Shown here in pieces: positions 45,404 through 55,065 of a stretch of DNA of 64,000 nucleotides (its first letter is position 1; every line of letters begins with the position of its first letter). The stretch comes from Saccharomycopsis phalli. Lineage: Eukaryota > Ascomycota > Saccharomycetes > Ascoideales > Saccharomycopsidaceae. The position numbers and the translations under genes are program-made. The notes below the pieces were generated by a model. It was not told where the DNA came from. It worked only from the letters and a program-made list of their open reading frames with translations, and did not search any database. Where the stretch lies: positions 496,001 to 560,000 of the forward strand of contig CP073218.1 in assembly GCA_020342235.1 (NCBI GenBank), in the 5' to 3' direction.

Positions 45404-47110
45404 ATGCTGGACCAAATCGACAATTCCACTCAATTGACAAAAGCAATGCTGGACCCAATTGACAACTCCACTGGACCCCCGGGAATTGTCGCTAGACAGG
45501 AAATCGCCAATTATGGATCCATCAACCAATCCGTGCAACCTCTCATCGAGGAAGAACCGCTTTCCCGAGGAAGAAGAAATATCATCCTTCTCTCCATTTA
45601 CACCTCGGTTTTTCTAGGGGCCCTAGACACAACCATTGTCGCAACCCTACTTACAGTCATTGCCAATGAATTGAACTCGCTCCCTCAAATTTCATGGATC
45701 GCCACATCATATCTTCTTTCCTGCGCAGCTTTCCAGCCGCTTTTTGGCAAGTTGTCTGACATTTTTGGTCGCCGCTCCTGCTTGATCTTCTGCCACGGAT
45801 GCTTCATAGCTGGCTGCATCATGTGTGGATTTGCCGGCTCGTTCTCGACCTTGATAATCGGGCGATTTCTTACAGGAATTGGCGGCGGGGGGTTCAACAC
45901 TCTAGGCACAATCACAACCTCAGACGTGGTGAACCTACGACAAAGAGGCGTGTACCAGGGTTATGGCAACATTGCATTTGGGCTTGGGGCCGGTAGCGGA
46001 GGAATCGTGGCTGGTATATGCCAAAATGCCTTTGGCTGGAGACTGGCGTTTCTCATCCAAATTCCCATTTGCCTTGTGGCCGCTTGGTGTATAGTGGGCT
46101 TCTTGTATCTTCCAGAGGGCCTGCCTGGATTAGGGGCTCACGGTAGTGATATCAGCAAAAAATTAAAGAAAATCGATTTCGTCGGCTCCCTAATTCTTGT
46201 TGTCTCGCTCATGTTTTTCATGACCGCATCGTCGATTGGCGGGGAGTTGATCGCCTACAGCAGCCCGCAATTCATATTCTTATCATTGGGCAGTGTCCTC
46301 GGCCTTGTGGCGTTCTACCAGTACGAGCTCCGTGTCCCACTTGAGCCTGTGATCCCAGTACACTTGTTGAAGCAGCCCACTGTGATATTTTCCTCATTGA
46401 ACTGCTGGTTCATGTCCATGACCATGTTCAGCTACGTATACTTCACGCCGTTTTTCTGGCTCAGTGTGAAAAACATCTCACCAACCGAGAGTGGTGTCCG
46501 GCTCATCTCCAACTTCCTTGGGGTCTCCTCGGGATCGGTGTTTGCCGGCTTCTACATGAAGCGGACCGGGAAATACTACAAAATGAATATTGTTTCTGGC
46601 ATCCTCACGTTGGTTGGCGTCGCTCAGATATTCTTTCTCTCACGATCATCCTCTTCCTTTTACGAGAATATCGTGCTCTTTCTCCCTGGATTTGGGTCCG
46701 CTGTCATGCTAACAGTGTCATTGGTGGCTATGATCTCCTCAGTAACTGCGGAACAACAGGCACTCACTACTTCTATTCAGTACGGCTTCCGGTCTACAGG
46801 ATGCACCCTCGGAGTTTCTTTTGCTTCTGCGATATTCAGAAAGCTTCTAGTCGATAACCTTAGTTGGAATTTTAGCCACTTGCAAAATGTACCTTCGAAA
46901 TACACACCTGCAGTGGTGCGTCAGGTCTTGAAAGCGGCTCTAGAAAACTCCAGCTATGCCCACACCGAAGCACCTCGGTTCTTCAAGGAGGCGATCATAA
47001 GTGCATATGATGTTGCTTGCCACGGTGCGCTTCTATTTGCCTTTTTGACTTGTGTCTTGGGCGTGGTCTGCAACTTTTTTATCCATGAGCATCTGCTCAA
47101 CAAGAAATAG
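45404..47110 (+). CDS. major facilitator superfamily transporter, vacuolar basic amino acid (VBA) type
   Basis: Protein of 568 residues from ATG 45404; the frame opens 255 bases earlier without an ATG and overlaps the ENT3 promoter. About 14 membrane helices fit the DHA2 layout. The first helix has GALDTTIVATLLTVI, then WIATSYLLSCAAFQPLFGKLSDIFGRRS (motif A), RFLTGIGGGGFNTLG and GNIAFGLGAGSGGIVAG (motif C). This resembles S. cerevisiae Vba1/Vba2, which move Lys, His and Arg into the vacuole; an Azr1/Sge1-type drug exporter is the alternative. The first 28 residues are an imperfect tandem duplication (ATG-CTG-GAC...GACAA-TCC-ACT), giving two possible start codons, 45404 and 45446. Confidence 0.85.
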   Translation: MLDQIDNSTQLTKAMLDPIDNSTGPPGIVARQEIANYGSINQSVQPLIEEEPLSRGRRNIILLSIYTSVFLGALDTTIVATLLTVIANELNSLPQISWIATSYLLSCAAFQPLFGKLSDIFGRRSCLIFCHGCFIAGCIMCGFAGSFSTLIIGRFLTGIGGGGFNTLGTITTSDVVNLRQRGVYQGYGNIAFGLGAGSGGIVAGICQNAFGWRLAFLIQIPICLVAAWCIVGFLYLPEGLPGLGAHGSDISKKLKKIDFVGSLILVVSLMFFMTASSIGGELIAYSSPQFIFLSLGSVLGLVAFYQYELRVPLEPVIPVHLLKQPTVIFSSLNCWFMSMTMFSYVYFTPFFWLSVKNISPTESGVRLISNFLGVSSGSVFAGFYMKRTGKYYKMNIVSGILTLVGVAQIFFLSRSSSSFYENIVLFLPGFGSAVMLTVSLVAMISSVTAEQQALTTSIQYGFRSTGCTLGVSFASAIFRKLLVDNLSWNFSHLQNVPSKYTPAVVRQVLKAALENSSYAHTEAPRFFKEAIISAYDVACHGALLFAFLTCVLGVVCNFFIHEHLLNKK

Positions 47111-47476
47111 AAGCAGGTTGAAGTATATGCTAGTGTAGACAATAGCGATATCTCCAATGCATCTATATTGATGGAACACCCAAATTTCTGGGGAGCTTGC
47201 ACTTCGGAAAATCAGCAACCTCGATACGAGACCCCTGCAGTTTTCTCGTACTGATCTACCTTCGATCACATTTTTAATCACTCTAGGTAATGACCAATTG
47301 TAAACTTGATCTGCACCGATCGACATCTTTCAACTTAGACATGCGTTCACATGCAGTCCCCTTTCAGAAAAAGAAAAAAAGACACATAGAAGCACTAGGA
47401 CTTCCACTAATTAAACCCATTGGAGCACAACAGAATTTTTACATAATATTCGAATTTCAGCTCAGCGTGTGCTTAA
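47111..47476. other. intergenic before the CNBD-F-box-LRR gene
   Basis: About 366 bp, moderately AT-rich, with a purine-rich run near 47365-47385. I see no gene or repeat. Confidence 0.5.
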
Positions 47477-50400
47477 ATGAAGCCCAGTAAATTCTTTGTC
47501 CCCACAAGTCACTCTCCGTTGGCCTGTGACAACATGAGGTCCAGACATAATCACACAAAGAATAAAGGCCAAGAAATTACCACCACCACTTTCAAATGGA
47601 AGGATTCATTCGCCGGAAAGCTGGAGGAGATCTCTCCATTTGAGGGACCAGAGTCTACTTCTTTGAAGCTGGCTGGAGATGGCATATCATATGAACAGGA
47701 GCATGAAGAAAACCTATCCGTCTTGAGTGACTTGTTTGAGACCTTTCAAAGATATTCCCTCTTTCTGGGGGCGCCAAAGTCTTTTTATTCCGCACTTGTC
47801 GCTAATGTCAGGCTTGTGACACATCATCCGCAAGAATATATCCTACAATTTGAAGAAGAGTCCAAGTCAATGTATGTGCTTCTCAAGGGAAAGGTGGCTG
47901 TGACCTCGCCTGATGGGGAGGCAGTTCACGCAGTCTTGGAGTCCGGATCCTACTTTGGGGAAATTGGCGTTTTATTTTCACGTCCTCGAACAGCTACTGT
48001 GATTGCAAAGACCAAGACTCTACTGGCTGTGCTAACCAAGGAGAGTTTGGACACAATTCTTCCGAAATACCCTTCGGTGGAACGGGTGATACGAGATGAA
48101 GCGCAAAAGAGATTGTCCATGCAAAATAAACGAAGCAAGAACCTCAGTGCGCTGCTAAATGCCGCTGAGTCGCCCAGTGCGGAATTTCATCAATCCAGTC
48201 AGAGTCTAGAAAACGAAAGAGAACGGAAAAAGTCGATAATTCTCCCCAGCATTGCAAATTTCAACTCTGGGAATTCCATCAAGGTCACTGACCCAGAGTT
48301 TCAACCATATACTTCTAAGCAGGATGTTCCAGCAGTTGATGACGAAATACCCGAGCTCGTGGGCCCCGTGAGGAGATTCTGGGAGAAGTTGAACTTGCCA
48401 AATATCATTTCATTTGATACTTTCATGAAGTTTTCTATCGACTCGTCAAAATACGTGATAAAGAAGCCTGATGAATTTATCTTTCACAAAGGAGATACCA
48501 GAAAGGACGTGTACTTTATTCTAGAAGGATACGTGGAAGTTTTGGACTCCATCGAGATTTATTTCAAGAGCAGTGACTTGCAAGGCACAAAATTTGAGAA
48601 GATCCTTGCTACCTTGGGTCAGTATGACTACTTTGGCGAAATGGCATTCATACACTATTTGGCATCTTTAAGTCAGCCTACCAGTAGAGAACTGGACAAA
48701 CACCATGTCCGATCGGCACATATCAGAGCAAAAACTGGCGTGAAGTTGCTCATCTTTCCATTTGAAAAGTTGACAGAGTTGTGCGCCCAATATCCTGAAT
48801 TGTATACTGAGTTGCATAAAGTGGCTGACAGAAGAACATACCAGAACAAATTATTTACTGATCAAGGTAATCTAGACTTACGGTCAGAGACTCCTCTGCC
48901 AGTTACTCCTTCGTCTAAAGACATGCACTCAGGTGTTAAATGGAATAGCAGCTTTCTCTCTGGAGGTAACATATACGGCACACCCGACAGCTGCACTACT
49001 ACAGAAACTTCGTCGGTGCTTTCTTCAAACCAGAGAAGATCCTCCATAGCGACGGTTCTTTCAGTTGATCCTAAGGATTCAGTCAGACATCGAACCTATT
49101 CAATTGCAGAATTTCCTAAAAAGAGAAGAATGTCAACCATGGATTTTTCTGATTTACCAAGTCGCAGAGATCCAATTATTTTATCTTTACCTTCTTTGAA
49201 TCCTCTAACTCCATCATTGAACTCGTTTCCAGGTCAGCAGATTGCACCAAGAGGAAAGCCATTTCAATATGTGACACATCAGAAACGTATGAAATTAAAC
49301 TCTGTCAGCTTAGGAAGAAGAAGTGTGTCATTGCTTCGATACAATACAACTCTTCCCGACGATATTCTTATTAAAGTTTTTGAGTATCTTGACTTGAAGA
49401 CACTAATCAGATTGAGGGCTGTGTCTCATAGATGGAGACAGGTGTTATATTTTGCACCAACGTTATTTGAAACACTAGACTTGTCGATTTACAATATTCA
49501 GCTAACGGATGAAGTGCTTATTTCTATAGCGGACTTTGTGGGACCAAGAGTAAAAGTGTTGGATATATCTGGCTGCTACCATATTACGGACAAAGGTTTC
49601 AGCTACTTGATCAACGAGATTGGCATCAATGGGTGTTTGAAGGTTCTAAGGATGAGATCCTTGTGGAATATTAGTGCAATGTCGATCATGGATGTGACAG
49701 CCCCGAGTGTTGGAAAGGTTTTAGAGGAAATAGACTTGTCCAACTGTAACAAGGTACGAGATGAAGTGATAGAACGGTTAATTGGAAATTCCTCTGAACC
49801 ATGGGAGATGGATTCGTTTCGCATGGCCATGAGATTCAGTCAGGGGAATTTTGGTTGCATCAATTTGAAGCGGTTGAATTTCAGTTATTGCAAGCATCTA
49901 ACTGACAAGACAATGTTCTACATTGCGGATCACATGAATGATCGTCTAGAATATTTAAACATACGAAGATGCACCACAATCACTGACCAAGGTTTCTCCA
50001 GCTGGGATTACAAGCGCTTTCCAAGATTGACAACTTTGATTTTATCTGATTGCACATTTTTGACGCAAAAATCGATTTCGGCCATTGCTTCCTCATGTGG
50101 TTCACTTAAGGAATTGGACCTTTCGTTCTGCTGTGCCTTGGATGAGAATAGTTTGGAAATTCTAAGACTAGGATGTCCTTACTTGGAAACACTCAACTTA
50201 TCCTTCTGTGGCAGTGCGGTTAGTGACAATAGTCTTCTCTCCTTGTCCCTTTCGCTAATGTACCTACTGAGACTAATTCTCAAAGGTTGCATTAGAGTTA
50301 CTAGAGCCGGAGTGGATATATTGTTATCGGGATGCTGTCCTCTTAAGTATTTGGACATATCCCAGTGTAAATATCTGCACATGTATCCTGGTGGTATTGA

Positions 50401-50488
50401 GGCAGTTATGTTACCTGTTAATGAAGGGACTCGGTCGTCCTTCATCACCACATCTGCTGAGAAAGGCGTGGTGGAAATTGTTTTATAA
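47477..50488 (+). CDS. dual cyclic-nucleotide-binding, F-box, leucine-rich repeat protein
   Basis: Protein of 1003 residues from ATG 47477. CNBD 1 (about 90-215) has the phosphate-binding cassette FGEIGVLFSRPRTATV, with E162 and R171 both in place. CNBD 2 (about 310-455) has FGEMAF (E388), but its arginine (R412, in VRSAH) is pushed away by about 15 extra residues. A linker of about 170 residues follows, then an F-box (about 625-660: LPDDILIKVFEYLDLKTLIRLRAVSHRWRQVL) and AMN1/Grr1-like leucine-rich repeats to about 970 (VKVLDISGCYHITDKGF, LEEIDLSNCNKV, LKELDLSFCCALDENS). It should bind Skp1 and choose substrates for ubiquitination, possibly under nucleotide control. I know no S. cerevisiae protein with this order; ligand and substrates are unknown. 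Confidence 0.92.
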   Translation: MKPSKFFVPTSHSPLACDNMRSRHNHTKNKGQEITTTTFKWKDSFAGKLEEISPFEGPESTSLKLAGDGISYEQEHEENLSVLSDLFETFQRYSLFLGAPKSFYSALVANVRLVTHHPQEYILQFEEESKSMYVLLKGKVAVTSPDGEAVHAVLESGSYFGEIGVLFSRPRTATVIAKTKTLLAVLTKESLDTILPKYPSVERVIRDEAQKRLSMQNKRSKNLSALLNAAESPSAEFHQSSQSLENERERKKSIILPSIANFNSGNSIKVTDPEFQPYTSKQDVPAVDDEIPELVGPVRRFWEKLNLPNIISFDTFMKFSIDSSKYVIKKPDEFIFHKGDTRKDVYFILEGYVEVLDSIEIYFKSSDLQGTKFEKILATLGQYDYFGEMAFIHYLASLSQPTSRELDKHHVRSAHIRAKTGVKLLIFPFEKLTELCAQYPELYTELHKVADRRTYQNKLFTDQGNLDLRSETPLPVTPSSKDMHSGVKWNSSFLSGGNIYGTPDSCTTTETSSVLSSNQRRSSIATVLSVDPKDSVRHRTYSIAEFPKKRRMSTMDFSDLPSRRDPIILSLPSLNPLTPSLNSFPGQQIAPRGKPFQYVTHQKRMKLNSVSLGRRSVSLLRYNTTLPDDILIKVFEYLDLKTLIRLRAVSHRWRQVLYFAPTLFETLDLSIYNIQLTDEVLISIADFVGPRVKVLDISGCYHITDKGFSYLINEIGINGCLKVLRMRSLWNISAMSIMDVTAPSVGKVLEEIDLSNCNKVRDEVIERLIGNSSEPWEMDSFRMAMRFSQGNFGCINLKRLNFSYCKHLTDKTMFYIADHMNDRLEYLNIRRCTTITDQGFSSWDYKRFPRLTTLILSDCTFLTQKSISAIASSCGSLKELDLSFCCALDENSLEILRLGCPYLETLNLSFCGSAVSDNSLLSLSLSLMYLLRLILKGCIRVTRAGVDILLSGCCPLKYLDISQCKYLHMYPGGIEAVMLPVNEGTRSSFITTSAEKGVVEIVL

Positions 50489-50694
50489 CGTTCTATTGTC
50501 CTCGATGCATGAGACATGTGCAGTTTGAAACATCATCCAAATGGGTATATGCTTTGAATTAATGTTTGGGGCTTTGACAGAGTTTTTTCCGTCTCCTTTA
50601 TTGATACATGGAATAATTTGGGAAACAATAGAGTGAAGCTTTGAATCCGGATTACGTTTATAAAATACATAATGAAAATATTGATGATACAATG

Positions 50695-53364
50695 CTAAGG
50701 TAAACAAAGCGAGAACACTAATTCATAGCTGCTCCTTATGGCGTCTTCGGGGTTGTGTATGAATAAGGAAGCTATGCTCAGGAGTATGAAGCTCAAGTAT
50801 TCGACATATAGGACGTTGCTTGAGGACATGTCGCGTTCTATAACGAAGTCCTTGGCAGAGTTTACTATGATTTTGCAATCTTTTGCAATTGCATAAATGT
50901 GGCTAATGCATTCGTGCAATACGTCCAGCGAGTGGTCATTTTTTAGGCCAATCGCTCTTAGTAATTGCTTTGCCACTACCAACTCCACCTGGTTTTTAAC
51001 AAACTCCGGGTCCCTGCTGCTAAAGAGTGGCTGACAAAATATTGGAATCTCGTATTCAGATGTGATGGACGTTCTAAAGTCAGAGTGCAACAGATTATGC
51101 TCCTGGTCGTGCCTCCCGCTGAGAAAGTTTACTTGAATGGCCATGTCACTTGAATGTAATGTATTTCCAATTGAATATTCGCACCGGACAGCGGGTAAGG
51201 TGAATCCGTCTTCTGATGGAAACAAGTTGGAATTTTCCAAGACCTGTCTGAGTTTTCGCGTGACATTCAACCGGATATTTATTGGAATAGTCTTTGAATA
51301 TCCAGGGTATATGTCATTGACGTCTATTTCTAGCGATTTCTCATCGTTGTAGTGTACTTCGAGACTCTCGTTATGCGGATCTTTGAGAGCACCTTCTCCC
51401 CAAGTGTTTCTGGAAATGGAGATATTTTCTGACTTCAAGCTGGTGAGATTGACCTTCAATCGGGGCACTGTGATCTTTCTGACGTGGGTTTTCCTCCATT
51501 CTGCAATATCCAATGCCTCGAGAGAGCTGATTTTCGAGAAGGAACTTCCAAAAGTAATGGAGTTTTCATTGATGACTCTCTGAATGATATCAATATAGTA
51601 GTCGTCGAAACTGTCGTTTATCAAGTACAATGAGAGATTAAACCTGTACTTTATCATTATCTTTTCCAACAAGGTCGGAAATTTGGTCTGCTGCAACTTA
51701 TCCTGGTAAGAAAGTGCCTCTGGTTTGGTAGTGAAGCAGTCGTTGATGATGACAAGTCGATTAACAGAATCTGTATCAAGGTCTCCCCAGAACTCCAACA
51801 ACTTGCTGGCACTTTCCAAGTAGTACACCATCTGATCTAGGTTCGTGATTGAAGTGGAAGGCCTTTGGACACTTAGACACTCGAAATGCTGTTCGAACGA
51901 CTCTGGGGTTGAGAAACCGGTCAAAAAGGATGATTTGGGTCCTGCTGGATCATTGTACAAGTACACCACGCCTAGTTTATCATATTCTGGGTTCAAGCAA
52001 GTGATGATTTCGAATATTTTATTTTTGACCAAATTGCGGTACTGGCTGTTGGATAACTTCAGGTTGTTGATTAGGGAGATCCCCACGATTAGGTTCAATG
52101 GGAGAGGAACAGGCGAAGGGATCAATCTCTTGAGGAACGGGATGGGCAAGTCCAAGTTGCTAGCGAGCAATTCCTGCATGTGTCTGACTTCCTCTGGGAT
52201 TAAGCGGCCATTGTGGATTAGTGACTGGGGGTTTGCTGACATTTGAATCAAAGGTACGGGCTCACAGAATAGGCCGAGGACTATCTTGGTGAGGTAGTTG
52301 TACCACTTTTTGATGATGGTCTTGACAGGTGAGCGTAGAGTGAGTGTGGGGAGGTTGATTGAGGACAAGTTCAAAGTCATTGTATGGTCGTCGATGAGGA
52401 TCACTGAAGCAAGGTCGTGCTGATGCTTGATTCTGGCGACGACGGAGTCTGGGTTGGACAAGATCAAGTCGTTTTCAAAGAGGTAGCAGTTGAAGACATC
52501 CCACTGGTTGATTGCGATTTCCACCTGGAACAAGTCGAACATGACGATTTTCTGGCCTTGCATCATTGGAAGTTCGCCGTCCTGGAGCATGCTGAGAGTC
52601 TCAATCAAGTGAGCGGAGATCTCCTGTCTCCGTTTGTCCTCGAGGATGAGTTCGTCCTGGGACTGGTTACCATTGTCGACTGGGTATTCGCCCATTTGGA
52701 TGTGGAGCACGCAAGGCAAGGTGTAAGTCTTTTTGAGCAGGTCGATGGACAATCTGCGAGTCTCTGGTATTAGGCGGACGGATGGGGTAACTGTTTCGTC
52801 CAAGAACGACTCGTTGTATTCTATAAAGGAGCAAGGCATGTTGAATTGGGAGGATACCGGGGAGGAAGATTCGATTGGGTGAGGCTGGATGGTTTCTTCC
52901 AAGGAGAGCTCGTTGATGTAGTCTTCCAAGTGCCAGTCGTTGGGCAAGGATATGGAATAGAGGCTGTTTGCAATGGAGGTGGTTTTCTTGCATTGGCTGC
53001 AGAACAACTGGTTATTGTTGACTGCGACTGCCATGAAGCACAGGTAGTGACTGTCATGGCTGCAAGCGAATGTGACGATTTCCTCACTATCGAGGAGGAC
53101 CAGGTACACATCCTTACAGATGCTGCAGGATGTCAGGGAGAATCTGGGCTTTGTTGCACGGGAGCTACTGGAGATCAATGTGTTTGTTGACGACAGGGTG
53201 GAAGTTCTCTTGTATGAGTCTGACCACAGGGCGTCGATGTTGTCCAGCGGGGAGACGGGTGATGCGGGGGAGCCAAAGAGCAGGCTGTTTGTGAGCTTGA
53301 TTTTGGAGAGATCTTTTCTGAAGGAGCCTTTTGATCTGAAGGAGTAGATGGAGGAGCTAGGCAT
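50695..53364 (-). CDS. FAR1: Far1/Ste5-family scaffold with RING-H2, PH-like and VWA-like regions
   Basis: Protein of 889 residues from ATG 53364. A RING-H2 motif is complete: C80, C83, C101, H103, H106, C109, C122, C125; in Far1/Ste5 this binds G-beta. A PH-like region follows near 255-375 (KIVMFDLFQVEIAINQWDVFNCYLFENDLIL). Then comes an alpha/beta region near 420-620 (VGISLINNLKLSNS, NRLVIINDCFTT) like the VWA of Ste5/Far1. The N-terminal RSKGSFRKDLSKIKL could be an amphipathic membrane helix. The family links pheromone receptor signalling to MAPK, polarity and cell-cycle arrest. Far1 is preferred over Ste5, since the Candida Ste5 counterpart (Cst5) is reported to be much shorter. Several CTG codons occur. 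It converges on the CNBD-F-box gene 206 bp away. Confidence 0.75.
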   Translation of the reverse strand: MPSSSIYSFRSKGSFRKDLSKIKLTNSLLFGSPASPVSPLDNIDALWSDSYKRTSTLSSTNTLISSSSRATKPRFSLTSCSICKDVYLVLLDSEEIVTFACSHDSHYLCFMAVAVNNNQLFCSQCKKTTSIANSLYSISLPNDWHLEDYINELSLEETIQPHPIESSSPVSSQFNMPCSFIEYNESFLDETVTPSVRLIPETRRLSIDLLKKTYTLPCVLHIQMGEYPVDNGNQSQDELILEDKRRQEISAHLIETLSMLQDGELPMMQGQKIVMFDLFQVEIAINQWDVFNCYLFENDLILSNPDSVVARIKHQHDLASVILIDDHTMTLNLSSINLPTLTLRSPVKTIIKKWYNYLTKIVLGLFCEPVPLIQMSANPQSLIHNGRLIPEEVRHMQELLASNLDLPIPFLKRLIPSPVPLPLNLIVGISLINNLKLSNSQYRNLVKNKIFEIITCLNPEYDKLGVVYLYNDPAGPKSSFLTGFSTPESFEQHFECLSVQRPSTSITNLDQMVYYLESASKLLEFWGDLDTDSVNRLVIINDCFTTKPEALSYQDKLQQTKFPTLLEKIMIKYRFNLSLYLINDSFDDYYIDIIQRVINENSITFGSSFSKISSLEALDIAEWRKTHVRKITVPRLKVNLTSLKSENISISRNTWGEGALKDPHNESLEVHYNDEKSLEIDVNDIYPGYSKTIPINIRLNVTRKLRQVLENSNLFPSEDGFTLPAVRCEYSIGNTLHSSDMAIQVNFLSGRHDQEHNLLHSDFRTSITSEYEIPIFCQPLFSSRDPEFVKNQVELVVAKQLLRAIGLKNDHSLDVLHECISHIYAIAKDCKIIVNSAKDFVIERDMSSSNVLYVEYLSFILLSIASLFIHNPEDAIRSSYELVFSLCLP

Positions 53365-53686
53365 GGCTGTGTGTCAAGATATCCGGGCGGTGTATTACTT
53401 AAGTAGATCTTACATTATGGCCTAATGCAGACGATAAGGATCAACCTTAAATGTGATTGAGACGTATCTGCTACATTATACGGACCCCGCAGCCGCCTCA
53501 TTTCAGGTGAGGCTACCTGGCACTAGTGTCTAGGCAGTGGGTTACTTTGGGCAAGTGGTTTAATTGGGTAGGGTTGTCAAAGTGTACAGGAAGTGTACGA
53601 TGCATTGAAGTGTACTAGGAGATGTATTTGAAATACTTGAAATGTTTAAATGTTTAAATGTACTTGCATTATATTAGCAATGCCGT
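53365..53686. other. intergenic between FAR1 and the glycerol-3-phosphate dehydrogenase gene
   Basis: About 320 bp holding the FAR1 promoter. A TTTAAATGTTTAAATG direct repeat lies near 53645. I see no pheromone-response-like TGAAACA. There is no gene. Confidence 0.45.
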
Positions 53687-54844
53687 CTAGTCTCCAGAGG
53701 CCTCCAACAACTCAGGCAACTTGTCCATTGGCATACCATTGTAGATAATCTGGTACGTAGCCTCAAACAATGGATAGTCCCCCGTGACCCCGTCTGCAGA
53801 GAGCAAATCATGCACTTCCTTAGTGGTAATGATTCCCTGCGACGATTGTCCATTCAAGAGCTGCTTCTCGGCCTCGAGCGCACTAGCCCCGGTTTCGGCC
53901 ATGTACTTGCCCACCCTGACGTTCCGTCCGCCGGAACAGGTGGTGATGAGATCAGCCACGCCCGCAGACTCGTGAGTAAACGTCCGTGGGTCGCACCCAG
54001 GGAAGTACCGCTCGGCAAAGTTGATGGTCTCGGTGAGCCCGATCCGCATCACCGCCGACTTGGCGTTGTCGCCCCAACCAAGCCCCTCCACAAACCCAGC
54101 AGCCATGGCCACCACGTTCTTCAATGCTCCGGCAATCGACACTCCGGCCACGTCAGAAACCACGCGCACGTGGAAGTACGGCCGATGGAAGAGTTTCTTC
54201 AAGACAAACGCGTCAATGTCGCGTCCCGGGCCGCGGAAGTCCACTGGCTGGTTGTACGCGACCGTGGTCTCGGACCAGTTTTGCTTAGCGACCTCTGGTG
54301 CCAAGTTTGCCCCGGACAACGCGCCGCAGTAGACGCCCAACTGCTCGGTGATGTAGCTCGAAAGGAGCTTGCACCCGCTGGGGGTCACCTCGAGCCCCTT
54401 GAGGCAGGAAACTGCCCGGGCGTGGTGTGGCACATGGCCCTTGAGCTGCTTGCAAACCGACTTGAGGAACTGGTGCGGGATGTTGAAGATGATCAAGTCG
54501 GCGTCCTCGACGGTCTTGACTATCGACGGCTCTGCGACCACGTTGCTGGGCAACTTGATGCCTGGAAGGTACTTGACGTTCTCGTGCTCTTGGTTGATGA
54601 TCGCAGTGAGATTGCGCCCCGCGATCTTCTCCTCAAACACCCACATGTGCACCAACGGGGCAAACACCTTTGGCGACTCCCCAACACTTTCGGCCACAAC
54701 CTTGGCGATCGTGGTGCCCCAATTGCCAGACCCAATCACACAGATTTTGTATGGCTTCACTGGCACCACCAACGACTTGATCTCCGTGGCAGAGGGGTTC
54801 AAAATCCGGCTGATTTGCGTTAATCGTTGAGCAGCAGAGTTCAT
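53687..54844 (-). CDS. GPD1: NAD-dependent glycerol-3-phosphate dehydrogenase
   Basis: Protein of 385 residues from ATG 54844 (MNSAAQRLTQ); the longer frame to 54955 lacks similarity and is taken as leader. The Rossmann motif VIGSGNWGTTIAK lies near 35-47. HMWVFEE, FNIPHQFLKSVCKQL and GALKNVVAMAAGFVEGLGWGDNAKSAVMRIGL (with the catalytic lysine) identify the family. The reaction turns dihydroxyacetone phosphate into glycerol-3-phosphate, feeding osmotic glycerol, redox balance and lipid synthesis. No peroxisomal tripeptide ends the protein (EASGD). The gene is GC-rich and strongly codon-biased (TTG, GGC, AAG), suggesting high expression. CACGTG lies at 54938-54943, about 95 bases upstream. GPD2 is the alternative name. 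Confidence 0.95.
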   Translation of the reverse strand: MNSAAQRLTQISRILNPSATEIKSLVVPVKPYKICVIGSGNWGTTIAKVVAESVGESPKVFAPLVHMWVFEEKIAGRNLTAIINQEHENVKYLPGIKLPSNVVAEPSIVKTVEDADLIIFNIPHQFLKSVCKQLKGHVPHHARAVSCLKGLEVTPSGCKLLSSYITEQLGVYCGALSGANLAPEVAKQNWSETTVAYNQPVDFRGPGRDIDAFVLKKLFHRPYFHVRVVSDVAGVSIAGALKNVVAMAAGFVEGLGWGDNAKSAVMRIGLTETINFAERYFPGCDPRTFTHESAGVADLITTCSGGRNVRVGKYMAETGASALEAEKQLLNGQSSQGIITTKEVHDLLSADGVTGDYPLFEATYQIIYNGMPMDKLPELLEASGD

Positions 54845-55065
54845 TTTCGGTATTTCAGCGCCTTGGCCAGGTCTATTTATCTCCAGGATACAACTGCCGT
54901 GTAGAAAAATCTTGCATCGCAATGATTCATAAATCTTCACGTGTAAGCAATGCAAGCCGCTGCGCGCTCATCTCCGAGCGACGCTAGTTGTCCATCCATC
55001 CCGAGTTCCTCCCTATATTGGATTCCTGTCTATACGTTCCACACATGGTCATACATTAAATCCAC

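Noticed and set aside
53810-54823. A 337-codon open frame antisense to GPD1
   Set aside because: The sense strand encodes a firmly identified dehydrogenase; the antisense frame comes from its GC-rich biased codons.
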